NCBI GenBank assembly: GCA_000739535.1
Contig: DF820464.1
Location: forward strand, 137,281-201,280
Direction: 5' to 3'
Length of the DNA stretch: 64,000 nt
DNA from: Candidatus Vecturithrix granuli
GTDB taxonomy: Bacteria > Moduliflexota > Moduliflexia > Moduliflexales > Moduliflexaceae
Shown: positions 8,201 to 15,504 of the stretch, one piece after another
Numbering within the stretch: the first letter of the stretch is position 1
Layout: each line of letters begins with the position of its first letter
Translations under genes and position numbers: made by a program
Notes under the pieces: generated by a model
Databases searched by the model: none
What the model was told of the DNA's origin: nothing
The model's input: only the letters and a program-made list of their open reading frames with translations

Positions 8201-8239
8201 GACTTCGTCGGGTTCCGCCTCTTGAGGACGCCTTCGTAA
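5216..8239 (+). CDS. NACHT-type STAND NTPase with C-terminal FGE/C-lectin-like domain ending in a DGR-type variable region
   Basis: A protein of 1007 aa with these parts in order. Residues 1-40 are a charged coiled coil (EELQEQREQL). The NACHT NTPase has Walker A 'LLGDPGSGKTTF' near 139-150, Walker B 'LLLLDGLDEVPEADRR' near 251-266, sensor 'LVTSRTYAY', and the helical segments 'SLAERPLLLTLMASL' and 'FPHRTFQEYLAACHL' near 500. A linker at 616-717 is made of repeat-encoded pentads (PFDSA x8, then GVEGR x5). Residues 722-1007 form an FGE-sulfatase-like domain ('VPEGTFLMGSD', 'RLPTEAEWERAARG', 'GNVWEWCQDWY', 'GFRLLR'). The last 35 residues look like a DGR variable region. The start ATG 5216 has AAAAGGAG; the upstream in-frame extension lies in the MITE. 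Related STAND proteins act as regulated sensors or conflict proteins, and that role here is inferred. No partner gene is obvious. Confidence 0.85.
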   Translation: MSRYREELQEQREQLKHKLNTMLPDSPQEQEFQTQLQEIEQKLQQLAVFPPPPEPDPLRDAYLRRVLKTTSRLELSGIDRKATGTDANSCLNLEAVYTALLTLSSEHKETLLASLPREEGQARRLSALEMMNRQKRLVLLGDPGSGKTTFVKFVTLCLAGAWLDDPQANFLRLTAPLPDEEGKPTDEPQPWEAGLLLPVQVVLRDFAAKGLPAPGQPAKAKHLWDYIVKNLEENMLSAFIPQLQHYFQEQGGLLLLDGLDEVPEADRRRGQIKQIVEDFTLLFPDCRILVTSRTYAYQKQDWKLDGFHETILAPFSKGQIRCFVDRWYQHIAAVRSMDRDNAQGRAERLKQAISRNDRLYSLAERPLLLTLMASLHAWRGGSLPEKRGDLYAEATDLLLDWWEQDKVVRNADGQIVVRQTSLSELLKVGKERVQQVLMFLAFEAHQGQPDLVGTADVPEERLVGQLMDICRNDKVNPVLLVEYLSDRAGLLVPRGVKVYSFPHRTFQEYLAACHLADEENYPDTVVRLAREDPNRWREVVLLVGGIGKTAMRWSLVNELCPYPPENGKRLPVNAWSALLAGQVLYESLSIERLSSANQSCVERLRDWLTAILTEQTPFDSAPFDSVPFDSAPFDSAPFDSAPFDFAPFDSVPFDSAQGTGTGKPFPATERALAGNILNKTGDSRAGVGCRPLSGVEGRGVEGRGVEGRGVEGRGVEGSIRLPDIVWCEVPEGTFLMGSDPQQDPPEKILEEFLELYDVPDDQIPALKKLIWSEQPQHEVLLSSYHISRYVVTNAQYYTFVTNGGYTERWKECWSPEGWIWKEQENIRGPESYREPFGTGNHPVVGVSWYEASAFCQWLTLHLRASGDLTGTQFIRLPTEAEWERAARGEEGQIYPWGNEFDPNRLNYYKIGLGATSPVGCFPCGVSPCGCEDMAGNVWEWCQDWYNDEYYAKSPLKDPAGPASGSGRVLRGGSWNDDAGNCRSAVRLRGGPGGRDDFVGFRLLRTPS
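7064..7183 (+). repeat. In-frame tandem array, eight 15-nt units
   Basis: Eight consecutive units of CCCTTCGACTCCGCT (variants GCG, GTT and one TTC) run through the NACHT-FGE coding frame and encode (PFDSA/V)n. The unit is a multiple of three, so copy changes keep the frame. The same word occurs in intergenic repeats at 5041-5100 and 9680-9710. Confidence 0.95.
7292..7366 (+). repeat. In-frame tandem array, five inverted 15-nt units
   Basis: Five units of the reverse complement of the 7064-7183 repeat (CGCGGAGTCGAAGGG; the first begins AG) encode (GVEGR)n. With the upstream array, about 108 bases away, it can form a long mRNA or cruciform stem inside the gene. Confidence 0.95.
8125..8235 (+). 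other. Putative DGR variable region (VR) at the 3' end of the NACHT-FGE gene
   Basis: After 'VLRGGSW', nearly every codon ends in C (AAC GAC GAC GCC ... GTC CGC CTC ... GGC GGC CCC GGC GGC CGC GAC GAC TTC GTC). This is the pattern left when AAC-rich template codons are randomised at adenines. The G+C content jumps compared with the upstream domain. The position, the last codons of an FGE/C-lectin fold ending in GFRL, is the classic DGR target site. No template repeat or reverse transcriptase lies in the window, so it would be a remote target or a frozen relic. Confidence 0.65.
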
Positions 8240-8262
8240 TGCTTGGTACTTTTACCCTTTTA

Positions 8263-8289
8263 CCCTTTGCGAAGCAAAGGGGGTTTTTT
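8263..8289 (+). terminator. Hairpin terminator after the NACHT-FGE gene, part of a hairpin-rich tail
   Basis: An 8-bp stem CCCTTTGC/GCAAAGGG with loop GAA is followed by GG and six T residues. A second palindrome (8293-8306, CGCTACG/CGTAGCG) follows, then a TTCGC/GCGAA pair and an A/T run. Hairpins just after the variable region are also a common property of DGR targets. Confidence 0.65.
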
Positions 8290-8388
8290 CTTCGCTACGC
8301 GTAGCGTTAGCCGCGCAGCGCGAAAAATTTTTTTGGGCATTTTTCTCTGCCTTTTCGGAGTGCATCGAAAAGCCTTCAAGGGATTTAT

Positions 8389-9591
8389 ATGAACAACAAC
8401 GATCACGAAACGGCGTATAGATGGTATGTGTTGACGCTGGCGGCCCTGACGCACACCTTTGTCGCAGCGATGCCGTTGATGTGTCTGCCAGTGCTCTTTC
8501 AGGAGATTTCGAACGATTTAGGGTTGAGTCTGGTGCAGATTGGCGTTGTCTGGGGTCTTGTGTCGCTGCCGGGCGTCGTCACCTCGCTGGCCGGGGGCAT
8601 GATCGGCGACCGCTTCGGAGTGCGGCGCACCCTCACGATCATCTGCGGGTTAGCCGGCATCACCAGCGCGTTGCGCGGATGTTCGATCAATTTCCTGACT
8701 CTGAGTGCGACCATGTTCCTGTTTGGCATGGTGCGCCAGATGATTCCGATGAACGTACATAAAACCTGCGGCCTCTGGTTTTCGTCCCGACAATTGGGAT
8801 TAGCGAACGGGGTCGTTTCAATGGGCATGGCGTTAGGATTTATGGCCGGCTCAATGCTCAGCGCGACCTTCTTATCGCCCTGGCTTGGCGGCTGGCGCAA
8901 TGTCCTGTTTTTTTATGGCGCGATCTGCCTTGGCCTCACTCTCCCCTGGCATTTTCTGCGCCCGGCGTCCGGGGAACTCAAACATTCGTCAGAGAGTCGT
9001 TCTGCCAGATCGCTGCGCCAGACGCTTGTAGATGTCATGCAGATCAAAGCCGTGTGGCTTCTGGGCCTCGCGCTTTTTGGCATAAGCGGATGTGTGCAGG
9101 GGACTTTAGGCTATCTGCCCTTGTATTTGCGCGGAATTGGCTGGGCTCAAACCGCGGCTGACGGAACCTTAGCCGCATTTCACGGAGTGAGCCTGTTGTG
9201 CGTCATCCCGCTAGCCTTATGGTCGGATCGACCGGGCGCCAGAAAACGCGTACTGCTGATCACAACGCTCATGCTCATCCTGGGGGTCGTGCTACTCGCC
9301 CTCGTTAACAGCGTAATGATCTGGGGCGCAGTCATCATCGCCGGTTTTGCGCGTGATGGGTTTATGGCGATTTTTATGACGACTGTTATTGAAATCAAAG
9401 GCATCGGCTCCGCTTATGCCGGAACAGCTATCGGTCTGGTTATGAGCGTTATGGGCCTGGGCAATTTACTTGCGCCGCCCCTGGGCAACAGTCTGGCTGG
9501 CATGTCGCCAGGCTGGCCTTTTCTCTTTTGGGCCCTGCTGGCGGCAGCCGGACTCTATAGCCTGCATCTCGCCTTATCGCCTGAGTCCTGA
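8389..9591 (+). CDS. Major facilitator superfamily transporter
   Basis: Inner-membrane secondary transporter of 400 aa with about 12 hydrophobic segments. The MFS signature after TM2 is visible as 'GGMIGDRFGVRRTL', and a second copy-like loop 'LWSDRPGARKRVLL' follows TM8, as expected for the two-bundle fold. The segment 'FGMVRQMIPMNVHKTCGLWF' resembles nitrate/oxalate-type or anion MFS members, but no substrate can be assigned. An AAGGGA SD precedes ATG 8389. The gene stands alone between the NACHT gene's terminator and a repeat-rich gap. Confidence 0.82.
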   Translation: MNNNDHETAYRWYVLTLAALTHTFVAAMPLMCLPVLFQEISNDLGLSLVQIGVVWGLVSLPGVVTSLAGGMIGDRFGVRRTLTIICGLAGITSALRGCSINFLTLSATMFLFGMVRQMIPMNVHKTCGLWFSSRQLGLANGVVSMGMALGFMAGSMLSATFLSPWLGGWRNVLFFYGAICLGLTLPWHFLRPASGELKHSSESRSARSLRQTLVDVMQIKAVWLLGLALFGISGCVQGTLGYLPLYLRGIGWAQTAADGTLAAFHGVSLLCVIPLALWSDRPGARKRVLLITTLMLILGVVLLALVNSVMIWGAVIIAGFARDGFMAIFMTTVIEIKGIGSAYAGTAIGLVMSVMGLGNLLAPPLGNSLAGMSPGWPFLFWALLAAAGLYSLHLALSPES

Positions 9592-9614
9592 AAACACAGA
9601 CTATTTTCAAAAAC

Positions 9615-10003
9615 CGGTTTTTTTGGTAATGGTTAAACGGGAAGCGACATCCGCTCGTTGAGCGAAGTCGAAACGAGTCTGGACTTGTTCCCTTCGACTC
9701 CGCTCAGGAAACGGTATTACTTAGCGTGAGTTCGGGATAAGAAAAACGCCGTAAAAGTAAAAGTCCCGAAGGGACGGGATATAGTAGCCCAGGGTGTCAG
9801 CCCTGGGGTCGAAAATCCGACGTGTGTGCCCTCCCCTCTCCGCATTCCGCCGCCGCTCGCGGCGGCGGAATGCGGAGAGGGGAGGGGGCAAACCGCTTTT
9901 TGTCCCAGGGCTGACACCCTGGGCTACCAGATTCCGCCCCGTTGGGGCTTAAAAGCTTATCCCGAACTCACGTTGCTTACCATTTAACCACTACCGTTTT
10001 TTG
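9615..10003. mobile_element. Composite repeat element with diverged MITE ends enclosing a nested palindromic element
   Basis: The outer ends, near 9618-9640 and 9976-10000, are diverged inverted copies of the GGTAGTGGTTAAATGGTAAG-like end seen at 5015-5136. Inside are CTTCGACTCCGCTCAGG-type words (9655-9710) and then the nested element 9725-9972. No ORF with coding features is present. This unit is most of the gene-free stretch 9592-10337; the remainder (10004-10337) holds a small inverted repeat (10094-10105 with 10162-10173) and the putative operators. Confidence 0.5.
9725..9972. mobile_element. Nested palindromic MITE-like element (three concentric inverted repeats)
   Basis: The 17-bp perfect terminal repeats are CGTGAGTTCGGGATAAG at 9725-9741 and its complement at 9956-9972. 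Inside them a second perfect pair, 24 bp, lies at 9784-9807 and 9904-9927. Innermost is a very G+C-rich palindrome of about 26-bp arms (9829-9854 with 9861-9886). The whole can fold into one long interrupted hairpin. It has no coding capacity. Confidence 0.8.
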
Positions 10004-10191
10004 TTGTTTTTACAGGGCCTACGTATCCTCACCCTGACCCCTCTCCCACTAAGGTATTTTGCATTGAAGCACCTTCCGTCCAGCCATCAATGGCCGGTCT
10101 CAAAGTCAAAGCAGGCTGAAGCCCGCTGCTGAATTCCAGAGGACGCTTCAGCGTCCTTCAGCTTTGAGACTGGAGATTGATCGCCAGATTC

Positions 10192-10237
10192 TGAAAATTA
10201 TTTACAAAAAAAATATTATTTTTGAAAATTGTTTACA
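10192..10237. promoter_or_regulatory. Paired 15-bp operator-like sites upstream of the sugar kinase
   Basis: TGAAAATTATTTACA (10192-10206) and TGAAAATTGTTTACA (10223-10237) differ at one base. Each is a near-palindrome (TGAAAA-N3-TTTACA), and their starts are 31 bp apart, about three helical turns. A TTGACA follows at 10246-10251, with no good -10 at the usual distance. The form resembles operators of RpiR/HexR-type regulators, and the cluster encodes an RpiR protein at 16693. Confidence 0.5.
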
Positions 10238-10337
10238 AAAATAGCTTGACATTTTTGAGCATACATCATTGTTTCGCATCATTGCGATTCATTTGGAATT
10301 TGAATTTTATTAACTTCACACGAATCCTGGAAAATCT

Positions 10338-11819
10338 ATGGCCTATCTTGTCGGCATCGATCTGGGAAGTTCGTCGCTGAAAGTGGCGGTGTTTCAGGAA
10401 GATGGCGCAGTCATCGCCAGGCAATCCGCCGTCAATATTCTTCACACCCCGCGTCCGGGATGGTCGGAATATGATCCGCAAGAAGTCTGGGAGGGGATCG
10501 TCAGATGTTTGCGAACCTGCCTGGCCTCTATTGAAGATCGCTCGGCCATTCGAGGCGTGTCAATCTCAAGCATGGGCGAAGTCGGAATTCCGATCACTCG
10601 TTCAGGCGAACCGTTATTTCCGGCCATCAGTTGGATGGATCAACGCGCGCTGCCGCAATTGAATTGGTGGGCTGCCAATTTTGATCGATCCTATCTGTTT
10701 TCTATCTCAGGCATGCCTCTGGACCCGATGTATTCGATCCACAAGATTATGTGGCTGCGTGACCAGCAGCCTGAGATCTACGCGTCCATGTACAAATGGA
10801 TCTGCCTCCCGGATTATATAGTGTTCAAACTCACAGGTGAATTGATCAGCAGTTATAGCCATGCCTCGCGCACCATGGTGTTTGATGTGCATACAAAAGC
10901 ATGGTCGTCGGAACTCTGCGAGGAGGCCGGCATTTCGACGGATATTTTTCCAAAGGTGACGAACTCCGGCGTGATCGCGGGTGAAATCTTGCCAGATATT
11001 GCCACGCTCACCGGACTTCCGGTTGGAACTCCGGTTGTACTCGGCGCGCATGATCATGCCTGTGTGGCCGTTGCCCTCGGATTGACGCAGGCCGATGAAG
11101 TAGTTGATTCGACCGGCACAGGCGAAGGGCTGGCGGCCGTCACGGCGTCGCCGCATTTACCGGCCTCGCTCGCGGACACCAATCGTTATGCCTGTTATCC
11201 GCATTGCGTGCCTGAAAAATATCTTGTGCTCGGGCATCTGGGGGTCATTGGTCAGACCTTAACCTGGATTTCCAATGTGACAGGTCAGCGCCTTGAGGAA
11301 TATTCTCAGGTTCCAGAGGCGAAGCGTCCGTTTTATTTTCCGTTTCTGGGAAATCCTGAGGATCCCATGCACGATGTCGGGGCCTGGATGGGGATAACGC
11401 CTTCCCTGAGCGGGGCAGATCTGGTCAGCAGTCTGATGGAAAGCGTCTGTTTCTGGTTCCGTTACAATCTGGAACGCTATACCTCAGGGTATGGCGTCAT
11501 TCCCCGGCGAATCTGGCTCACCGGGGGCTTATCGCAGTGCGAGGTTTTAAGCCGGCTCAAAGCGGATGTGCTCAATGCGACCCTCACGATTCCTCACTAT
11601 CCTGATCTGGCCGTGTTAGGGGCTGCCATGATCGCTGGCATCGGCGCGGGCGTATATGCTTCCTGGGACGAAGCGTTTGCCCGCGTACGCCTTCCCTGCA
11701 AACAGATTGCCCCGAATGAAGCGCGGGCGTCTTTGTATGATACACAATATTTACGGTATGTTCATATCGCAGAAACGTTAGGTATGAAACTTACGATGAG
11801 AGATTCGTCACTTACATAA
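10338..11819 (+). CDS. FGGY-family carbohydrate kinase
   Basis: Cytoplasmic ATP-dependent sugar kinase of 493 aa. The N-terminal 'VGIDLGSSSLKVAVF' is the phosphate-1 loop of the actin-like fold, 'GAHDHACVAVALG' carries the catalytic Asp region, and 'WLTGGLSQCEVLSRLKADV' plus 'AVLGAAMIAGIGAGV' are the C-terminal FGGY motifs. The length fits xylulokinase and related ketose kinases. It opens a cluster with a class II aldolase and an ABC sugar importer, so it probably phosphorylates the imported (iso)sugar before aldol cleavage. The exact sugar is unknown. The SD is weak. Confidence 0.85.
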   Translation: MAYLVGIDLGSSSLKVAVFQEDGAVIARQSAVNILHTPRPGWSEYDPQEVWEGIVRCLRTCLASIEDRSAIRGVSISSMGEVGIPITRSGEPLFPAISWMDQRALPQLNWWAANFDRSYLFSISGMPLDPMYSIHKIMWLRDQQPEIYASMYKWICLPDYIVFKLTGELISSYSHASRTMVFDVHTKAWSSELCEEAGISTDIFPKVTNSGVIAGEILPDIATLTGLPVGTPVVLGAHDHACVAVALGLTQADEVVDSTGTGEGLAAVTASPHLPASLADTNRYACYPHCVPEKYLVLGHLGVIGQTLTWISNVTGQRLEEYSQVPEAKRPFYFPFLGNPEDPMHDVGAWMGITPSLSGADLVSSLMESVCFWFRYNLERYTSGYGVIPRRIWLTGGLSQCEVLSRLKADVLNATLTIPHYPDLAVLGAAMIAGIGAGVYASWDEAFARVRLPCKQIAPNEARASLYDTQYLRYVHIAETLGMKLTMRDSSLT

Positions 11820-11832
11820 GAAGGGATCAATG

Positions 11833-11990
11833 TATGTCGAAACTCCAGTTTCGGCATACGCACTGGATGAACATCAGGCATATACGCGAAACTGGAGTTT
11901 CGCGCTACCTTTGATTTACAAGGGAGATGTAGCGCGAAACTCCAGTTTCGCGGCAGTAGCAACGGTGCGCGAAACTGGAGTTTCGCGCTA
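11833..11990. repeat. REP-like modules, four half-units in two pairs (copy 2)
   Basis: Four near-palindromic half-units, CGAAACT-CC/GG-AGTTTCG, are arranged as two inverted pairs and fill the kinase-aldolase gap. The last half-unit ends in GCTACATTTTCG, followed immediately by the aldolase SD (AAGGAG). The same junction occurs at the other copies. Confidence 0.85.
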
Positions 11991-12011
11991 CATTTTCGAA
12001 GGAGAAAACAC

Positions 12012-12866
12012 ATGGGACTTGTTCCGATTACACAATTACTCGCAGACGCCCGGAAGCAAAAATATGCGGTTGGGGCGTTTAATATTGTCAATTTAGAAAC
12101 CTTGCAAGCGGTCGTGACAGCGGCTGAGGCAGAAAACAGCCCGGTAATCGTTCAGGTCTGGCATGGCGATTTATCTCATGCCGGCCTTCCCTACCTGAGC
12201 GCGCTTGCGCGTGTGGCCGCTGAGTCTGTGAGCGTGCCTGTCGCATTACAGCTTGATCATGGACAAAGCTATGCACAGGCGATGACCTGTATTGACGCCG
12301 GATTTTCTTCGGTGATGATCGATCTGGCCTCTTCCGATTTTCAGGAAAATGTGCGTCGGACGAAAGAGGTGGTGCAGGCAGCGCACGCCCGAAATGTTTC
12401 GGTTGAAGCCGAACTCGGACAAATTTTTGACGGCCAGTCTTCGATTGAACAGCGCAATTCCGGCCTGACTGATCCGAAATTAGCAGCAAAGTTTGTGCGT
12501 GAAACAGGGGTAGATGCCCTGGCAGTATCAATCGGAACGGCGCATGGCCTGTATGCAGCGAAGCCGGTGGTTGATTTTACCAGGCTCGAAACTATCATCA
12601 ACACGATTCAGGCGCCTGTGGTCATTCATGGCGGGTCAAACACGCCGGATGACGATATCCGGCGCATGGTTCAGTTAGGCGTCGCCAAAGTCAATATCGG
12701 TACGGATTTAATGATCGCGTTTCTGCAAGGCTTGCGTGATACGCTTGCGAGCGATGATCCCAGATTGGCCGTGCGCGACGTTCTCGGCCAGGCGCGCGAA
12801 TATACCTACAAGGTGACCAGACAAAAAATTCAATTGCTCAATACGTACAGATATAAAGTCAAATAA
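12012..12866 (+). CDS. Class II fructose/tagatose-bisphosphate aldolase family protein
   Basis: Zinc-dependent aldolase of 284 aa, a typical length for the family. The family opening 'YAVGAFNIVNLETLQAVV' is present. Metal and catalytic motifs are visible in order: 'LQLDHGQ' (catalytic Asp and first His ligand), 'VEAELGQI' (Glu), 'IGTAHGLY' (second His ligand) and 'VIHGGSN' (third His ligand). A phosphate-binding 'VAKVNIGTDL' follows. Family members cleave fructose-1,6-bisphosphate, tagatose-bisphosphate or related ketose phosphates. Here it probably cleaves the product of the FGGY kinase to triose units, which is inferred from the operon. The AAGGAG SD precedes ATG 12012. Confidence 0.88.
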   Translation: MGLVPITQLLADARKQKYAVGAFNIVNLETLQAVVTAAEAENSPVIVQVWHGDLSHAGLPYLSALARVAAESVSVPVALQLDHGQSYAQAMTCIDAGFSSVMIDLASSDFQENVRRTKEVVQAAHARNVSVEAELGQIFDGQSSIEQRNSGLTDPKLAAKFVRETGVDALAVSIGTAHGLYAAKPVVDFTRLETIINTIQAPVVIHGGSNTPDDDIRRMVQLGVAKVNIGTDLMIAFLQGLRDTLASDDPRLAVRDVLGQAREYTYKVTRQKIQLLNTYRYKVK

Positions 12867-12894
12867 GTACGAAATACAATTTCGCGCTACATTT

Positions 12895-13020
12895 GCCCAG
12901 GGGATGTCATGAGCTGACGCTCACCTGACACAATGAAAATGAGAGATGTAGCGCGAAACTCCAGTTTCGCGCATCATTGACAGCCGCGAAACTGGAGTTT
13001 CGCGGTACATTTTCACAGGA
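12895..13020. repeat. REP-like module (copy 3) with an ATG-AGC-TGA mini-ORF word
   Basis: The stretch 12895-12935 carries the word ATGAGCTGACGCTCACCTG, shared with 15521 and, inverted, with 21461. It is followed by one inverted pair of CGAAACT-CC/GG-AGTTTCG half-units at about 12952-13005. The next ATTTTCACAGGAGG contains an SD, as at the other copies, although here the next real gene starts 140 bases further on. Confidence 0.75.
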
Positions 13021-13160
13021 GGTGATGCCGGGGAAAACAGGTTGGTAGGGGTGAGAGAACCTTGTATCACAGGAATTGAGAACATGAGTTCATTGTCATA
13101 ACATGCCGTCTTATGACCTTTGTTCGGAAGGTTATGAGCACCTTAAGGAAGGAATGTCTT

Positions 13161-14450
13161 ATGAAAAAAATGTTCATCTTTTCGATACTCGTCTTTGTGA
13201 TAGCAACGCTAACGCCTATTCTTGCAGGGGCAGCAGATATAGTGGAGTTGGAATTTTGGCTGCGGGATACTCGTCCATCTAATGTGGAAGCCATGCAGAA
13301 AATTGTAGCCAATTTTGAACAGGCCAATCCGGGGATTAAGGTCAATGTGATGTTAACGCCCTGGGACAGCGTCGAACAAAAAACCATGACCGCGATTGCC
13401 GCCGGCACGCTGCCTGATCTGTCGCAACTGAATCAAACCGGAGCAGCCGATTATGGCGCCAAAGGGGTCTTGCTGAACTTAGAAGACAAATTTCAAACCT
13501 GGGATCGGAAAAGCGAAGTAGCCCAGATCAGCCTTTCCCAAGCACAGTACAATGGGCAGTATTACGCCGTGCCCTGGTTTGCCGGGTCGAACGTGATGTT
13601 TTATAATAAAGATCTCTTTGTCAAAGCCGGGATCGTTGATGACAAAGGCGAAGCTAAACCGCCTGTAACCTGGGATGAATTTTTGGAATACGCCAAGAAA
13701 CTGACCCTGGATACCGATGGGGATGGCAGTGTGGATCAATGGGGTTTTGTGGTACGCGGTAATGTTTCGCTGACTATTCCGGTGCGTGAGTTTATGTTAG
13801 CGGCTGGCGATGGCGACTGGATTGATACGTCTGCCGGCAATAAAGTGATTATTGATTCTCCAGAAAATTTGAAAGGGTTACAATTCTATCTTGATCTCTA
13901 TCGCGAACATAAAGTGGTGCCGCCGGATACGCCTTCCGTTGATTATGTGGCTGAAGAACAATATTTCCTCTCCGGGAAAGTGGCGATGATGTTTAACGGC
14001 CCCTGGAACCTGGGAAATATGTACGAATCGAAAATCAATTGGGGTGTCGCCCTTGAACCGAAATCCGAACGCCATGCGGCCCATATCGGCGGCTGTCCGG
14101 TCGGGATTTTCGCTACGACAAAGCATCCTGAAGAAGCCTGGAAATTTGCGACCTATTTAGTCAGTGATGAAGCGCAGCAGATCTGGGCGATTGAATACGG
14201 ATGCGGCTTGCCGATTACAAAGAAAGCGCAAGAAGAAGCCAAGGCCGATCCTGTGTTGAAAGTGTTTGTGGAAAGCCTCCAATTTGCGGAACGCGATGGT
14301 GTGACCCCGCCGCCGCAGGTACCGCAATGGGTGACAATTGAACGTTCGATTGCGCCGTCAATTTTTCAGGCCGGATTGTTAGGAGAACTTTCGGCAGAGG
14401 ACGTTCTGAAACAACTTGAAGCGGAAATTACCGCCCTGATGAATAAATAA
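13161..14450 (+). CDS. Extracellular sugar-binding protein of an ABC transporter (family 1)
   Basis: Periplasmic binding protein of 429 aa for a CUT1-type sugar importer. A signal peptide spans residues 1 to about 25 (MKKMF, hydrophobic core, 'ILAGAAD'). The mature part shows SBP_bac_1 features: 'IVANFEQANPGIKVNVML', 'YYAVPWFAGSNVMFYNKDLF' and 'KVAMMFNGPWNLG'. ATG 13161 has the AAGGAAGG SD; a longer in-frame start at 13113 has none. It is followed by a perfect terminator-like palindrome and then the two permeases. The bound sugar is unknown. Confidence 0.88.
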   Translation: MKKMFIFSILVFVIATLTPILAGAADIVELEFWLRDTRPSNVEAMQKIVANFEQANPGIKVNVMLTPWDSVEQKTMTAIAAGTLPDLSQLNQTGAADYGAKGVLLNLEDKFQTWDRKSEVAQISLSQAQYNGQYYAVPWFAGSNVMFYNKDLFVKAGIVDDKGEAKPPVTWDEFLEYAKKLTLDTDGDGSVDQWGFVVRGNVSLTIPVREFMLAAGDGDWIDTSAGNKVIIDSPENLKGLQFYLDLYREHKVVPPDTPSVDYVAEEQYFLSGKVAMMFNGPWNLGNMYESKINWGVALEPKSERHAAHIGGCPVGIFATTKHPEEAWKFATYLVSDEAQQIWAIEYGCGLPITKKAQEEAKADPVLKVFVESLQFAERDGVTPPPQVPQWVTIERSIAPSIFQAGLLGELSAEDVLKQLEAEITALMNK

Positions 14451-14472
14451 GCGACCATAAGTTTTCAGGGTG

Positions 14473-14506
14473 AAAAACCAGGTTTCTTCGAAGAAACCTG
14501 GTTTTT
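14473..14506. terminator. Perfect 34-nt palindrome after the sugar-binding protein gene
   Basis: AAAAACCAGGTTTCTTC and its exact complement lie back to back, giving an A-tract/T-tract hairpin that can end transcription in either direction. As in the liv operon, it stands between binding protein and first permease. A near-identical word forms the terminator at 17559-17593. Confidence 0.75.
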
Positions 14507-14611
14507 AAATGTCCGAAAACTTTTGAGTCAGCACTTAAGTCAAACAAAAAGGAGTGGCGGCGTCTCACCGGTTACAGAGGCCGGCAAGATGCCAGCGATC
14601 CGAGGAATTCT

Positions 14612-15502
14612 ATGCAGAGCTCCTATGCTCGTTCAACAAGACGATTCTCGTATGCCCTGATCGCCCCGGTTGTGGGAATCATGCTATTGGTCATTGTGTT
14701 TCCGGTCTTAGATACGGCTCGTTTATCCTTTTTTGACGCCACTTTTATCAAACCTGGCCTGGACGCGCCTTTTATCGGCTTCAAGAATTACTTCTCCGCT
14801 TTGAACGACAAGTTATTCTGGCGCGCTTTGTGGATTACGGTGAAATGGACGACGGCCTCAATCATCTTTCAGTTTGCGCTTGGCTTTGGACTGGCGCTGC
14901 TCGTCAATTGCAAAGTACGCGGCGCAAAAGTCATTCGTTCCTTGTATCTGATTCCCTGGATGCTGCCCGGCGCTTTAGCCGCGTTGATGTGGAAGTGGAT
15001 GTATCATGGTTCCATCGGGCTGCTCAATTATGTGTTGCTACAATCCGGATTTTCGAATGAGCCGATCCCCTGGCTGTCGAAACCGGAAACCGTGCTCTGG
15101 GCTGCCGTGTTGGTGAATGTCTGGCGGGGCGCGCCGTTTTTCATGATCATGTTGTTGGGCGGATTACAGACCATCTCGCATGAATTGTATGAATCAGCCC
15201 AGATTGATGGGGCAAATTTTGTGCAGCGTTTTATCCACATTACGATTCCGCTCTTACGCCCTTTAATCCTCACATTGTTTATTTACGGCACGGTAGGCGC
15301 GTTTAATTTTTTAGATATTGTGCTTGTGCTGACCGGAGGAGGGCCGGCGAATCACTCGCTCGTATTACCGCTCTATGCCTGGCGTTCTGCGTTTTTTGAC
15401 ATGCGGATCGGGTACGCTGCCACCATTTCTATGCTGATGTGTCTTGTGTTGGGAGGATTTGTGCTGACGGCATTTCGATTAAAAGCCGCGACAACATCAT
15501 AA
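14612..15502 (+). CDS. ABC sugar transporter permease, MalF/UgpA type
   Basis: Inner-membrane permease of 296 aa with six predicted membrane segments. The EAA loop that contacts the ATPase reads 'ELYESAQIDGANFVQRFIHITIPLLRP', with the conserved G in IDGA. The N-terminal 'LIAPVVGIMLLVIVFPVLDT' is the usual first segment. The SD is GAGGAATT before ATG 14612. It pairs with the permease at 15626. No ATPase gene follows, so a shared MsmK/UgpC-type ATPase elsewhere must power it. Confidence 0.88.
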   Translation: MQSSYARSTRRFSYALIAPVVGIMLLVIVFPVLDTARLSFFDATFIKPGLDAPFIGFKNYFSALNDKLFWRALWITVKWTTASIIFQFALGFGLALLVNCKVRGAKVIRSLYLIPWMLPGALAALMWKWMYHGSIGLLNYVLLQSGFSNEPIPWLSKPETVLWAAVLVNVWRGAPFFMIMLLGGLQTISHELYESAQIDGANFVQRFIHITIPLLRPLILTLFIYGTVGAFNFLDIVLVLTGGGPANHSLVLPLYAWRSAFFDMRIGYAATISMLMCLVLGGFVLTAFRLKAATTS

Positions 15503-15504
15503 GT

